Numbered from the stretch's first letter, positions 30,996 to 40,760 are shown. The stretch is DNA of 64,000 nt from Roseateles_B sp041913905 (GCA_041913905.1 JAYSEK010000017.1:1-64000), one strand, 5' to 3'. Notes: a model not told the origin generated them from the sequence alone. Program-made: numbers and translations.

Positions 30996-32894
30996 GTGAG
31001 CCTGCGGCGGCGCCTGCTGCGCTGGCGGGTCCGTTTGCGCGCAACGCCGCCCTTGGCGCGTGCCTTGCCTTGGGGTGTGCTGTTGCTGGGCCTGGCCCTG
31101 AGCCTGGGCTTGTGGTCTCACGAGCGGCAGGAAGCGGAGGCGATGCTGCAGCGGGAGGTCGACGCCGCCCTGCATGCCGCCAGCCAGCGCCTGGGCTATC
31201 GCATGGATGCGCTTCAGCAGATTCTCTCGACCGTCCATGCCCTGTCGCAGACCCATGAACAAGGCGTGGGGACGCCCCTTGACGAGGCCCTGCTGGGGCG
31301 TTTCCTTGATGCCATGCCGCTGGGCATCGACCACGCCGGACTGGAGGGCCTGGCCCTGGTGCGCTGGCAGCCCGGCCGCATGGCGGGTGACGATGTCACC
31401 CCGCGGGCGCCGCTGGGGCCCCTGCTGCCCGGCCCCGGCCTGCTGGGCCAGCCGGTGGACCTGTGGCGCGATCCCAGCCTGCAGCCGGTGCTGCAACGCG
31501 CGCGTGAAAGCGGGCAGATGGCGCTGAGCTCCCAGCTGGATCTGCGCAGCTGGCGCCTGGGCCGCGGCCCGGGCTTCGTGCTGGTCCAGCCGGTGTTCCG
31601 ACCGGTCGGCGACGGCAGCCGGCGGCTGGAGTCCTGGTTGCTCGCACCGGTGGCCATCGCCGCGCTGATGGATCCCTTGCAGGCGCAGATGCCGCGCGGC
31701 TTGAGCCTGCGGCTTTTCGACGGCGACGGCTCGCAGGCGCAGTCGCTGCTGTACCAGCCGGCGCTGGCGCTGACGCAGGTCCTGCGACAGCGCCAGGAGC
31801 GCCTCTGGCGCGGTGGGCGGGCCTGGACGCTGCTGCTGGCCGTTCATGAGGACTATGCGCCGCTGGCCGGCCTGAGCGCGCCCCGCAGCATGGCCCTGGG
31901 CGGCAGCCTGGGCAGCCTGCTGCTGGCCCTGCTGGCCTGGGCCCTGGTGGGCTCGCGCGAGCGGGCGCAGGCGCTGGCCGAGCGCATGACGCGGGCCTTG
32001 CGCGAGAGCGAGCAGCGCTGGGCCTTCGCCCTCGAAGGGGCGGGGGATGGCGTGTGGGACTGGGACATGCGGGCCGACCGCCTGGTCACGACGGCCCGCT
32101 GGAAGAGCCTGATGGGTTGGCCGCTGTCTTCGGCCGAACCTCGCTTCAAGCAGCTGCTGCCGCTGGTCCACCCGGACGACCAGGTGGCGCTGCAGCAGCG
32201 GCTGCGCAGCAGCATCCAGAGCGGCATGGGGAATTTCGAGGTCGAGTACCGCGTGCGCGCGGATGGCGGCGGCTGGCGCTGGCTGCTGGCACGGGGCCGC
32301 ATCGTCGAGCGGGACGGCCTGGACGAGCCGCTGCGCATGATTGGCACGCTGTCGGACATCGACGCGCGGCGGCAATCCGAGGCACAGATCCACTTCCTGG
32401 CCCGCCACGACCCGCTGACCGAGCTGGCCAACCGGGCGCACTTTTCCGAGCGTCTGCAGCTGGCCCTGTCCCATGCCAGGCGCTACCGCGAGAGCCTGGG
32501 CCTGATCCTGGTCGACCTGGACCGCTTCAAGCCCGTCAACGACATCCACGGCCACGCGGTGGGCGATGAACTGCTGCAGGCCATGGCGCGGCGCCTGAAA
32601 GCCGCCGTGCGCGAGACCGATGTGGTGGGGCGCATCGGCGGAGACGAATTCCTGGTGCTGCTGTGCGGACCGGTCAGCCGGGACAGCGCCCGCCTCGTCG
32701 CCGAGAAAATCTACAACCTGGTGGCGCAGCCGCTGCAGCTGGGCGAGCTGCGCCTGGAGCTGACCTGCTCGCTGGGCCTGGCGCTCTACCCGGACGATGG
32801 CGACGACGAACGCAGCCTCAAGAAAGCCGCCGACGACGCCATGTACGCCAGCAAGCGCGCCGGGCGCCTGCTGCTGGGCGCGGGCGGGCACTGA
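30996..32894 (+). CDS. Membrane-bound PAS-GGDEF diguanylate cyclase
   Basis: 632 residues from the GTG at 30996, six bases after GAGG; an earlier GTG at 30873 gives an unlikely leader. First membrane helix at about 19-37, a periplasmic sensor region (CHASE-like, to about 300), second helix near 310-328, then a PAS domain (RWAFALEGAGDGVWDWD) and the GGDEF domain with HDPLTELANR, LVDLDRFK and the active motif at 548-552. An inhibitory RxxD site (539-542) lies five residues before it. It makes c-di-GMP in response to an unknown periplasmic signal. Confidence 0.9.
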   Translation: MSLRRRLLRWRVRLRATPPLARALPWGVLLLGLALSLGLWSHERQEAEAMLQREVDAALHAASQRLGYRMDALQQILSTVHALSQTHEQGVGTPLDEALLGRFLDAMPLGIDHAGLEGLALVRWQPGRMAGDDVTPRAPLGPLLPGPGLLGQPVDLWRDPSLQPVLQRARESGQMALSSQLDLRSWRLGRGPGFVLVQPVFRPVGDGSRRLESWLLAPVAIAALMDPLQAQMPRGLSLRLFDGDGSQAQSLLYQPALALTQVLRQRQERLWRGGRAWTLLLAVHEDYAPLAGLSAPRSMALGGSLGSLLLALLAWALVGSRERAQALAERMTRALRESEQRWAFALEGAGDGVWDWDMRADRLVTTARWKSLMGWPLSSAEPRFKQLLPLVHPDDQVALQQRLRSSIQSGMGNFEVEYRVRADGGGWRWLLARGRIVERDGLDEPLRMIGTLSDIDARRQSEAQIHFLARHDPLTELANRAHFSERLQLALSHARRYRESLGLILVDLDRFKPVNDIHGHAVGDELLQAMARRLKAAVRETDVVGRIGGDEFLVLLCGPVSRDSARLVAEKIYNLVAQPLQLGELRLELTCSLGLALYPDDGDDERSLKKAADDAMYASKRAGRLLLGAGGH

Positions 32895-32936
32895 AGGAGC
32901 GCGTTTCGCGGCCTGTGGCCGTGTGCCGGCCCGCGA

Positions 32937-34337
32937 TCAGAGTCCGCGGATCACCGCGATGGCGTCCTCGATGCGGTCCACCGCGTGCACAGTCAGGCCC
33001 TCGATGGCCTTTTTGGGCGCATTGGCCGTGGGCACCACCGCCACGCTGAAGCCGAGCTTGGCCGCCTCCTTGAGCCGCTCCTGGCCGCGCGGGGCCGGCC
33101 GCACCTCGCCGGCCAGGCCCACCTCGCCGAAGGCGAAGAAGCCCCGCGGCAGCGGCTTGCCGCGCAGGCTGCTCTGGATGGCCAGCAGCACGGCCAGGTC
33201 GGCCGCCGGCTCGCTGATGCGCACGCCGCCCACGGCGTTGACGAAGACGTCCTGGTCCCCGGTGGAGACGCCGGCATGGCGGTGCAGCACCGCCAGCAGC
33301 ATCGCCAGGCGGTCGCGGTCCAGGCCCACCGAGAGCCGCCGCGGGCTGGGGCCGCCGGCGTCCACCAGGGCCTGCAGCTCCACCAGCAGCGGGCGCGTGC
33401 CCTCCAGCGTCACCAGCACGCAGGAGCCGGGCACCGGTTCGCCGTGCGTGGAGAGGAAGATGGCGCTGGGGTTGCTCACGCCCTTGAGGCCCTTGTCGGT
33501 CATCGCAAAGACGCCGATCTCGTTGACCGCGCCAAAGCGGTTCTTGATGGCCCGCACCAGGCGGAAGCTGCTGTGGGTGTCGCCCTCGAAATACAGCACG
33601 GTGTCCACGATGTGCTCCAGCACCCGCGGCCCGGCCAGCGCGCCTTCCTTGGTGACGTGGCCCACCAGCACCATGGCACAGGGCTGGCCATTCGCGCCGG
33701 CCTTGGCGGTGCGCGTGAGCTGGGCGGCGCATTCGCGCACCTGGGCCACCGAACCGGGGGCGGAGGAGAGCTGCTCGGAGTAGAGCGTCTGGATGGAGTC
33801 GATCACGCAGAAGGCGGGGGCCTCGGCTTCAATCGTGGCCAGGATCTTCTCCAGGTTGATCTCGGCCAGCACCCGCACCTGGGTGCCGGCCAGGCCGAGG
33901 CGCCGGGCCCGCATGGCGACCTGGGCGCCCGATTCCTCGCCGGTGACGTACAGCACCTTGAGCAAGGGCTCGCCACTGCCGCCGGCCGCCGGTTGCCGAC
34001 TCAAGGCATCTACGGCCTGCAGCAGCAGCGTGGACTTGCCGATGCCCGGATCGCCGCCAATCAGCACCACGCCGCCGGCCACGATGCCGCCGCCCAGCAC
34101 CCGGTCCAGCTCCTCCTGGCCGGTGGGCGTGCGTTCGTAGTCGCTGGCCTCGATTTCCGAGAGCGTGGCCACGGGCTGGCTGCGGGCCAGGGCCTGAAAG
34201 CGGTTCTTGCCGCCCGTGGATTCGGCCACGGTTTCGATCAGCGTGTTCCAGGCGCCGCAGTGCGGGCATTTGCCCAGCCACTTGGGGTTGCTGCCACCGC
34301 ATTCGCTGCAGCTGTAGATGGTTTTTTCCTTGGCCAT
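32937..34337 (-). CDS. radA: DNA repair protein RadA
   Basis: 466 residues from the ATG at 34337 (MAKEKTIYSC). The order is canonical: a C4 zinc finger (CSECGG, CPHCGAW), a RecA-like ATPase with Walker A GGDPGIGKSTLL near 95, the RadA-specific KNRFGAVNEIG motif near 250, and a Lon-like C-terminal domain (NAVGGVRISEPAADLAVLLA). RadA drives branch migration of recombination intermediates. It converges on the diguanylate cyclase gene. Confidence 0.95.
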   Translation of the reverse strand: MAKEKTIYSCSECGGSNPKWLGKCPHCGAWNTLIETVAESTGGKNRFQALARSQPVATLSEIEASDYERTPTGQEELDRVLGGGIVAGGVVLIGGDPGIGKSTLLLQAVDALSRQPAAGGSGEPLLKVLYVTGEESGAQVAMRARRLGLAGTQVRVLAEINLEKILATIEAEAPAFCVIDSIQTLYSEQLSSAPGSVAQVRECAAQLTRTAKAGANGQPCAMVLVGHVTKEGALAGPRVLEHIVDTVLYFEGDTHSSFRLVRAIKNRFGAVNEIGVFAMTDKGLKGVSNPSAIFLSTHGEPVPGSCVLVTLEGTRPLLVELQALVDAGGPSPRRLSVGLDRDRLAMLLAVLHRHAGVSTGDQDVFVNAVGGVRISEPAADLAVLLAIQSSLRGKPLPRGFFAFGEVGLAGEVRPAPRGQERLKEAAKLGFSVAVVPTANAPKKAIEGLTVHAVDRIEDAIAVIRGL

Positions 34338-34501
34338 GGCCGGCATTGTGGCGTGGCGCGGCGGCGCCTTCCCCGCCGTTCGCGGGCCGTATGCCGCCGT
34401 GCGTCCATCGCCCTCAGCAAAAACCCGGACAAAGTGCTACAACCACGGTTCGCCACCGCTCATCGTTGTTCCCGGGCGGGGCCGTAGCTGGAGCTTTTGA
34501 C

Positions 34502-35137
34502 ATGGAATTCTCGACCTGGCTGGGTTTCTTCGCCGCTTCCTGGGCCATCAGCCTGTCCCCGGGTGCTGGCGCCATCGCGGCCATGAGTTCCGGGCTCAAC
34601 CACGGCTTTAGGCGCGGCTATTTCACGACCTTCGGCCTGGTCTTGGGCATCCTGACGCAGATCGTGCTGGTGGGCGCCGGGCTGGGCGCCCTGATCGCCG
34701 CATCGTCCTTCGGCTTCGCCCTGGTCAAGTGGCTGGGCGTGGCCTACCTGGTCTACCTGGGCGTGCAGCAATGGCGTGCGCCGGCCAAGCCGCTGGTGGC
34801 GGCCAGCGAGCCGGGCGAGGCCCGCGCCGTGAGCCTGCGCCAGCTGGTGCTGCGCGGCTGGGCCATCAATGCCGTCAACCCCAAGGGCACGGTCTTCCTG
34901 CTGGCCGTGGTGCCCCAGTTCCTGGATCTGCACCAGAGCCTCACCCCGCAGTACGCGGTGATCGGCGCCACGCTGTGCTTCACCGACCTGGTGGTGATGG
35001 CCGGCTACACGGCGCTGGCCGCCAAGGTGCTGTCGGCCCTGCGCAGCGCCGAGCACATCAAGGCGCTGAACCGCGTCTTCGGCAGCCTCTTCATCGCGGC
35101 CGGCACCCTGCTGGCGACCTTCAAGCGCGCGGCCTGA
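34502..35137 (+). CDS. LysE/RhtB-type amino acid exporter
   Basis: 211 residues, six predicted membrane helices. The LysE signature SLSPGAGAIAAMSSGLNHG follows the first helix, and GWAINAVNPKGTVFLLAVVPQF precedes the fourth. Members export amino acids such as homoserine, threonine or lysine; the substrate here is not clear. It is followed by two hairpins, the second a good terminator. Confidence 0.85.
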   Translation: MEFSTWLGFFAASWAISLSPGAGAIAAMSSGLNHGFRRGYFTTFGLVLGILTQIVLVGAGLGALIAASSFGFALVKWLGVAYLVYLGVQQWRAPAKPLVAASEPGEARAVSLRQLVLRGWAINAVNPKGTVFLLAVVPQFLDLHQSLTPQYAVIGATLCFTDLVVMAGYTALAAKVLSALRSAEHIKALNRVFGSLFIAAGTLLATFKRAA

Positions 35138-35157
35138 GGGCATAGCGCCGCAGCAAG

Positions 35158-35226
35158 TAGCGGGTCGCCGAGGGCGGCTGACCCGCTGTGAAATCAGCAA
35201 GGACGCGCCCCGTCGGCGCGTCTTTT
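35158..35226 (+). terminator. Two hairpins after the LysE gene, the second a Rho-independent terminator
   Basis: AGCGGGTC (35158-35165) pairs with GACCCGCT (35180-35187) without a T tract. Then GACGCGCC (35202-35209) pairs with GGCGCGTC (35215-35222) around a five-base loop, followed by TTTT. The second structure ends the LysE transcript just before the next gene at 35241. Confidence 0.75.
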
Positions 35227-35240
35227 CATTTGGAACGCGA

Positions 35241-36152
35241 ATGAGCACGAGTGCCACCCTCGCCCCGGCAAGTCCGGGGCTGTCGACCCGCTGGCTGTTC
35301 TGGGGCCCGACCCTGATCTGGGCCAGCACCTGGCATGTGATCCTCTACCAGCTGGACAGCGGCGTGCCGGTGCTGAACTCCGTGGCCTGGCGCTTTGCGC
35401 TGGCGGCGCTGATGCTGGCCGGCCTGGCCCGCTGGCGGGGCGAGGGGCTGCGCCTGCCGGTGTCGGCCCACGGCCTGATGCTGGCCACGGGCATCGTGCA
35501 GTACAGCGGCAATTACTTCTCGGTCTACGAGGCCGAACGCCACATCCCCAGCGGGCTCGTCGCCGTGCTGTTCTGCCTGATGGTCTTCGGCAACGCCTTT
35601 TCGGCGCGCCTGTTCTTCAAGCAGAGCGTCAGCCGGCGCTTCCTGCTGGCAGCCAGTGGCGGGGTGGCAGGCGTTGTGATGATCTTCTGGCCCGAGATCG
35701 CGGCCACCGGCGCGCGGCCCACCGCGGCCCTCGGACTGTGCCTGGGACTGCTGGCCGTGCTGTGCGCCTGCGTGGGCAATGTGCTGACGCTCACGCTGAC
35801 CCGCCGCGGCCTGCCCCTGCTGCCCGTGCTGGCCTGGAGCATGGGCTACGGCGCTGTTTTCCTGGCCGGTCTCTCTCTGGCCAACGGCACCGGCTGGCAC
35901 TTCAGCACCCAGCCCAGCTACCTGCTGAGCCTGCTCTACCTGGCCGTGGCGGGCTCGGTGATCGCCTTCGTGATGTATTTCAAGCTGGCCCAGCGCCAGG
36001 GCCCGGCGCGGGCGGCGCTGACGGGCGTGCTCATCCCCGTCATCGCCCTGGCCATCTCGGCCCTGTTGGAAGGTTGGGTGCCCACGGCCCTGTCCATGGC
36101 CGGCATGGGGCTGTGCCTGGGCAGCATCTACGTGGCGACCCGCCCGAAGTGA
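35241..36152 (+). CDS. EamA/DMT family transporter
   Basis: 303 residues with ten predicted helices in two EamA repeats. Typical phrases are WGPTLIWASTWHVILYQ, IVQYSGNYFSVYEAERHIPSGLVAVLFCLMV and SLLYLAVAGSVIAFVMYFKLAQRQGPARAALTGVLIPVIALAIS. It probably exports a small metabolite; the substrate is unknown. Transcribed alone after the LysE terminator. Confidence 0.85.
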   Translation: MSTSATLAPASPGLSTRWLFWGPTLIWASTWHVILYQLDSGVPVLNSVAWRFALAALMLAGLARWRGEGLRLPVSAHGLMLATGIVQYSGNYFSVYEAERHIPSGLVAVLFCLMVFGNAFSARLFFKQSVSRRFLLAASGGVAGVVMIFWPEIAATGARPTAALGLCLGLLAVLCACVGNVLTLTLTRRGLPLLPVLAWSMGYGAVFLAGLSLANGTGWHFSTQPSYLLSLLYLAVAGSVIAFVMYFKLAQRQGPARAALTGVLIPVIALAISALLEGWVPTALSMAGMGLCLGSIYVATRPK

Positions 36153-36162
36153 GGCGCGGCGC

Positions 36163-36603
36163 TCAGCGCCGCCCCACGTACTGCATGCCTGGGCCCTCGT
36201 CGGGCCGTGGCTCAAAGCCCTGCTTGCGATAGAAGTCCAGCTTGCCGCGGGCGCAAAAAAGCTGGATGTCAGTGATGCCCGCGTCCAGGCAGCGCTGGAT
36301 CAGTGCGTTGAGCAGCGCCGCGCCCAGGCCCCGGCCTTGCCAGTCGGGGGCGATGATCATCTCTGTGATGAAGGCGTGCAGGCGGCCGTCCGAGATCACG
36401 CGTGCGAAGCCGCAGAGCCGCTCGCCGTCCCAGGCACTGAGCTGGGCCCAGCTGCCGGCAAGGGCAGGGGCGTAGAAGTCGGCCGGCCGGTCTCTGGGGC
36501 CCCAACCCGTGGTGTCGTAAAGGGCTTTGAAGGCTGCCGGCGAGGGGCATGCCCATTGAATGGCCGGCAGCGCTCGTACCGCAAGGGCGCGGTCGATACT
36601 CAT
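36163..36603 (-). CDS. GNAT family N-acetyltransferase
   Basis: 146 residues from the ATG at 36603, which overlaps the upstream PspC stop by four bases (ATGA). The acetyl-CoA loop is GRGLGAALLN (in IIAPDWQGRGLGAALLNALIQRC), and a closing DIQLFCARGKLDFYRKQGF is typical of small GNAT enzymes. The acceptor is unknown. Coupled to the PspC gene. Confidence 0.85.
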   Translation of the reverse strand: MSIDRALAVRALPAIQWACPSPAAFKALYDTTGWGPRDRPADFYAPALAGSWAQLSAWDGERLCGFARVISDGRLHAFITEMIIAPDWQGRGLGAALLNALIQRCLDAGITDIQLFCARGKLDFYRKQGFEPRPDEGPGMQYVGRR

Positions 36604-36929
36604 TCTTCTGGCACAAAGATCCACAGCAGCACGTAGATCAGCAGGCCGCCGCCAACGCACAGGCTGGTCAGCACGAAGAGGACGCGCCAGATCCAGGATT
36701 CCACGTTGGTCATGCGGCCAAGGCCGCCGCAGACGCCGCCCAGCCAGCGATCATCCCGGCTTCGGCGCAGAACCTGGCCGGTCGGGGGGCTGGCGCTGAA
36801 GCCGCTGCCGCTGGCGGACGGCTCGCCCTGCAGGATGCGGGCCTTGGCGCGGGCGAACTCCTCGTCGCTCAGCTGGCCTTGGCGATGCAGTTCCGCCAGG
36901 CGTTCCAGCTCACTGCTCATGCTGCTCAT
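36600..36929 (-). CDS. SHOCT-PspC domain membrane protein
   Basis: 109 residues. A SHOCT-like N-terminus (LERLAELHRQGQLSDEEFARAKARIL, about 8-33) is followed by a linker and a PspC domain (about 58-107, DDRWLGGVCGGLG then one membrane helix ending VLLWIFVPEE). PspC proteins take part in the membrane stress response. No pspA or pspB is near. The start may be 36929 or 36920. Confidence 0.85.
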   Translation of the reverse strand: MSSMSSELERLAELHRQGQLSDEEFARAKARILQGEPSASGSGFSASPPTGQVLRRSRDDRWLGGVCGGLGRMTNVESWIWRVLFVLTSLCVGGGLLIYVLLWIFVPEE

Positions 36930-37090
36930 GTGTGCTCCTTGATGTCGAGGAACCCGACGTCCTCAGGGCATAGCCTAACGCCAAGCGCAGGCAGGCCAAG
37001 CCGGGTGCGACAGCTTGCGGCCCGGCGTCGCTGGTCTGCACCAGGCCGGGATCGGCGGTATCGAGGACAGCGGCGCTGTCGAAAGTGGGG

Positions 37091-38209
37091 TCAGCCTTGC
37101 AGCGGTTCCACCTGCACGGGCACCCGCCGCGTGACGCCGCACATCAGCTCGTAGCCGATGGTGCCGGCGGCCCGGGCCACCTCGTCGATGGAGAGCCGGG
37201 CACCCTTGCTGCTCTGGCCCCAGAGGGTGACCTCGGAGCCGTAGCCGGCGTCGGGCAGGGTGGTCAGATCGACGGCCAGCATGTCCATGGAGACGCGGCC
37301 GACGGTCACGCTGCGCTGGCCGTCCACCAGCACCGGTGTGCCGCTGCCGGCATGGCGGGGATAGCCGTCGGCATAGCCGCAGGCCACGGTGCCGATGCGC
37401 ATGGGGCGTTCGGCCACGAAGGTGCTGCCGTAGCCGACGGAATCACCCGGCTGCAGCTGTTGCACGCCGATGACCTTGGCGCGCAGGCTCATGCCGGGCT
37501 TGAGGTCCCAGTGCGCCATGTCGTGCTCCGGATAGTCCGGCACACCGCCATAGCTCATGATGCCGGCGCGAACCCAGTCCGCACGCACCTCCGGCCGCTC
37601 GTTGTAGCGCAGCGTCGCGGCACTGTTTGAAAGCGAGCGCTCACCTGGAAGGTCTTGGGTGGCTGCGGTCCAGACGGCCATCTGGTGGGCGATGCCGTCC
37701 TCGCCGAAGCGCCGGGCGTCGGCGTCGGAGAAGTGGGTCATCAGCGAAATCTCGTCGACCTGGGGCAGCGCGTTGAGCCGGGTCCAGGCGGCGCGGAAGG
37801 CCTGGGGGCTGAAACCCAGGCGGTTCATGCCGCTGTTCATCTTGAGGAAGACCCGGTGCGGCTCGTGGGTCTTGTGCATGGCCAGCCAGTCGATCTGCTG
37901 CTCGCAATGCACGGCGTGCCAGAGCTTCAGGCGCGAGCACAGCTCCAGGTCGCGGGCTTCGAAGCAGCCTTCCAGCAGCAGGATGGGACCGCGCCAGCCC
38001 AGTTCGCGCAGCAGCTGGGCCTCTTCCAGGTCCAGCAGCGCGAAGCCGTCGGCGGCCCGGAAGGCCTCGAAGACGTTGGCGATGCCATGGCCGTAGGCAT
38101 TGGCCTTGACCACTGCCCAGACCTGGGCGTCGGGGGTGCAGGCGCGGGCGCGGGCCAGGTTGTGGGCCAGATGGGAGGTGTGGATCAGGGCTTGGATGGG
38201 GCGCGGCAT
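37091..38209 (-). CDS. alr: Alanine racemase
   Basis: 372 residues from the ATG at 38209 (MPRPIQ). Fold III PLP enzyme with Schiff-base Lys35 (WAVVKANAYGHG) and the catalytic Tyr279 (ACGYADGYPRHAGSG). The second active-site block GRVSMDMLAVDLT is intact. It makes D-alanine for cell wall synthesis. The nearest upstream gene is the divergent lplT, the usual neighbour in Burkholderiales. Confidence 0.95.
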   Translation of the reverse strand: MPRPIQALIHTSHLAHNLARARACTPDAQVWAVVKANAYGHGIANVFEAFRAADGFALLDLEEAQLLRELGWRGPILLLEGCFEARDLELCSRLKLWHAVHCEQQIDWLAMHKTHEPHRVFLKMNSGMNRLGFSPQAFRAAWTRLNALPQVDEISLMTHFSDADARRFGEDGIAHQMAVWTAATQDLPGERSLSNSAATLRYNERPEVRADWVRAGIMSYGGVPDYPEHDMAHWDLKPGMSLRAKVIGVQQLQPGDSVGYGSTFVAERPMRIGTVACGYADGYPRHAGSGTPVLVDGQRSVTVGRVSMDMLAVDLTTLPDAGYGSEVTLWGQSSKGARLSIDEVARAAGTIGYELMCGVTRRVPVQVEPLQG

Positions 38210-38379
38210 GGCCTCCATTGTGGCAGCAAAGCCCCAGGGTTTGCCCTAGGCGCTGAGCAAGGACGGGGCGAACCGCGCGTGGCGGCAGGCAAGCCGTGCA
38301 GGGCGCGTCGCCCTTGCGAAGGACGGCAGCTGCCGGGCTTCGCCGCGCCCCCTGACGTCATGCCCCCCACAGGTGTGCG

Positions 38380-38391
38380 TGCTATAAACCC
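38380..38391 (+). promoter_or_regulatory. Possible -10 element of lplT
   Basis: The 12-mer TGCTATAAACCC contains the -10-like TATAAA. The identical 12-mer occurs at 40864-40875, also before a plus-strand transporter gene. No convincing -35 box was found at either place. Confidence 0.3.
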
Positions 38392-38492
38392 GCCGCAGCA
38401 TGGCCCGCTTGTGAAGTTTTGTGAGGCGTTTCCGGGGGCAAGGCTCTTCTCTCCATTGCTTCGACAAGACAGGCATTCATCAGCTCGGGTCC

Positions 38493-39770
38493 ATGAAAAA
38501 AGGCTTTTACACCATCATGGCGGCGCAGTTCTTCAGCTCGCTGGCTGACAACGCGCTGTTCGTGGCCGCCGTGGAAATGCTGCGCAGCAGCGGCGCTGCC
38601 GAATGGCAGAAGACGGCCCTGGTGCCCATGTTCGCCCTGTTCTACGTGGTGCTGGCGCCTTTCGTGGGCGCCTTCGCGGATGCCGTGCCCAAGGGGCGGG
38701 TGATGTTCATCTCGAACAGCATCAAGGTCCTGGGCTGCCTGCTGATGCTGACCGGCCTGCATCCGCTGCTGGCCTATGCGGTGGTCGGCCTGGGTGCTGC
38801 GGCCTATTCGCCGGCCAAGTACGGCATCCTGACGGAACTGCTGCCGCCCTCCCAGCTCGTGAAGGCCAATGGCTGGATCGAGGGTCTGACCATCACCTCC
38901 ATCATCCTCGGCGTGCTGCTGGGCGGGCAACTCGTGGGCCAGCACATCGCGCCAAGGTTGCTGGCGCTGGACGTGCCGCTGATCGACACGGGTATCGACA
39001 CCCCGGCCGAGGCTGCCATCGCGGCCCTGGTCAGCCTGTACGCGCTGGCCGCCGCGTTCAACCTGCGCATTCCCCGTACGGAGACCGCGCTGCAACCCAT
39101 CGGCAGCGACATGCTGTACCTGGTGCGCGACTTCGCCGACTGCAATTCGCGCCTGTGGCAGGACAAGCTGGGCCAGATCTCGCTGGCGACCACCACGCTG
39201 TTCTGGGGCGTCTCCGGCAATCTGCGCTATATCGTGCTGGCCTGGGCCCTGGCCGCGCTGGGTTACGGCACGACGCAGGCCTCCAGCCTGGTGGGGGTGG
39301 TGGCCATCGGCACGGCCGTCGGGGCCGTCGTGGCCTCCATGGTCATGCGTCTGGAGAAGGCCACGGCCGTGGTGCCCTTGGGCATTGCCATGGGCCTGCT
39401 GGTGATCCTCATGAACTTCATCCACAACGTGTGGGTGGCGGCGCCGTTCCTGATTCTGCTGGGCGGCATCGGCGGCTACCTGGTCGTGCCCATGAACGCC
39501 CTGCTGCAGCACCGCGGTCACAACCTCATGGGCGCCGGCCGCTCCATCGCCGTGCAGAATTTCAATGAGCAGGCCTGCATCCTGGGCCTGGGCGCGCTCT
39601 ATACCGGCATGACGCGCGTGGGCATGTCGGCCTTCGGGGCCATCACCATCTTCGGCCTGGTCGTGGCTTCCACCATGTGGCTGATTCAGCGCTGGCATCG
39701 CAACAACTGCGTCCAGCATGCCGAGGAAGTGCAGCGCCTGCTGGCCATCGCGCGCAGCGACAAGCACTGA
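38493..39770 (+). CDS. lplT: Lysophospholipid transporter LplT
   Basis: 425 residues, a 12-helix MFS protein. The N-terminus MKKGFYTIMAAQFFSSLADNAL and the block AAYSPAKYGILTELLPPSQLVKANGWIEG are the LplT signatures. It flips lysophospholipids across the inner membrane for reacylation. In many proteobacteria lplT is joined to aas; here it is alone and divergent from alr. Confidence 0.92.
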   Translation: MKKGFYTIMAAQFFSSLADNALFVAAVEMLRSSGAAEWQKTALVPMFALFYVVLAPFVGAFADAVPKGRVMFISNSIKVLGCLLMLTGLHPLLAYAVVGLGAAAYSPAKYGILTELLPPSQLVKANGWIEGLTITSIILGVLLGGQLVGQHIAPRLLALDVPLIDTGIDTPAEAAIAALVSLYALAAAFNLRIPRTETALQPIGSDMLYLVRDFADCNSRLWQDKLGQISLATTTLFWGVSGNLRYIVLAWALAALGYGTTQASSLVGVVAIGTAVGAVVASMVMRLEKATAVVPLGIAMGLLVILMNFIHNVWVAAPFLILLGGIGGYLVVPMNALLQHRGHNLMGAGRSIAVQNFNEQACILGLGALYTGMTRVGMSAFGAITIFGLVVASTMWLIQRWHRNNCVQHAEEVQRLLAIARSDKH

Positions 39771-39792
39771 CATCGATACCCCCCGCAAGCAG

Positions 39793-39820
39793 CAAGGGGC
39801 GCCTGGAGCGCCCCTTGTTT
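39793..39820. terminator. Bidirectional Rho-independent terminator
   Basis: CAAGGGGCGC (39793-39802) pairs perfectly with GCGCCCCTTG (39808-39817) around a five-base loop, followed by TTT. It separates the converging lplT and SGNH-hydrolase genes and can serve both. Confidence 0.85.
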
Positions 39821-39848
39821 CTCCCGGCCGACGGGCCGGGCCGCCTGC

Positions 39849-40760
39849 TCAGGCTTTCTTCTTGCCGCTGGTGCCGCTGAGCACGCCTTCGATGTGCTCG
39901 CTCCAGGCCCGGGCGATCTTGAAGCAGCCGCTGTGGTTGAGGTGGATCTCGTTGAACCAGTCGCCGCTGTTGCCGCTGGAGCCGGGTGCGGCCAGGGCCA
40001 GGGGTACGGCGGTGGAGTCGAAGACGTGCAGGCCCGGGTAGAGCTGCTGGTCCGCGGCCAGGCGCTTGAGCAGTTGGGCCAGGTGGTAGACCATCAGCCG
40101 GCTCACCGCCGCCCAGTCCGCGGCGGGGATGGCATAGGCCTTCAGCGCCGGATAAAGCCAGGGGCCGGAGGCGTCTTCCGCGCCGGCCGGGCGGGGCATG
40201 GGCACGGCATAGCTGTGCATGAAGACCGGCTTGCCGGCCGAGTTGCCCTGGTCGCGCAGGCTCAGCAGGTGGCGCAGGTTGGCGCTGAGGTAGTCGGCAT
40301 AGGTGGCCCAGCCCGGCTCCGAGAAATAGCGGGCGACCCCCGCGGAGGGCGGCCCCCACTCGGTCTGGCGGCGCAGCAGGCGCAGGTGCAGGGCCACGGG
40401 CTCGCCATCGGGCAGATGGGCCGGCGTCTGCGCTGCCTTGACCAGGTCGTTGCCGCCAACCGACAGCAGGATGCCGTCCCAGGCCGGGGCATCCGGGTCG
40501 CTGAGCAGGCGTACGAATTCCGGTGCCGACTCCAGGTCGACCATGTGGCTCAGGGCATTGCTCTGGCCGGCGCAATTGATGGCCACGGCCTTGTCCCGGA
40601 ACACCAGCTCCTCCAGCAGATTGGCATGCGCGTTCGTCTGTGCCGACGCGAAGCTGAACCAGGAGTCACCCTGGGCCAGCAGGCGCCAACGGTAGGCGCT
40701 CAGCGCGGGCGCCGGGTTGGCGTGCAGATCAGCCGGGGTCAAGCAGGCCAAGTGGTCCAA
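39849..40760 (-). CDS. SGNH/GDSL-like hydrolase
   Basis: 303 residues, no clear signal peptide. Block I is QGDSWFSF (near residue 31, with the nucleophile Ser), block III is SVGGNDLVKAA (near 100), and the Asp/Glu-x-x-His pair is NEIHLNHSG near the C-terminus. It is likely an esterase or lipase of unknown substrate. The cluster of charged residues KKKA ends the chain. Confidence 0.7.
   Translation of the reverse strand: MDHLACLTPADLHANPAPALSAYRWRLLAQGDSWFSFASAQTNAHANLLEELVFRDKAVAINCAGQSNALSHMVDLESAPEFVRLLSDPDAPAWDGILLSVGGNDLVKAAQTPAHLPDGEPVALHLRLLRRQTEWGPPSAGVARYFSEPGWATYADYLSANLRHLLSLRDQGNSAGKPVFMHSYAVPMPRPAGAEDASGPWLYPALKAYAIPAADWAAVSRLMVYHLAQLLKRLAADQQLYPGLHVFDSTAVPLALAAPGSSGNSGDWFNEIHLNHSGCFKIARAWSEHIEGVLSGTSGKKKA

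Noticed and set aside
30861..32891. 676-codon minus-strand open frame
   Set aside because: Antisense to the PAS-GGDEF cyclase gene; Gln/Arg-rich shadow composition.
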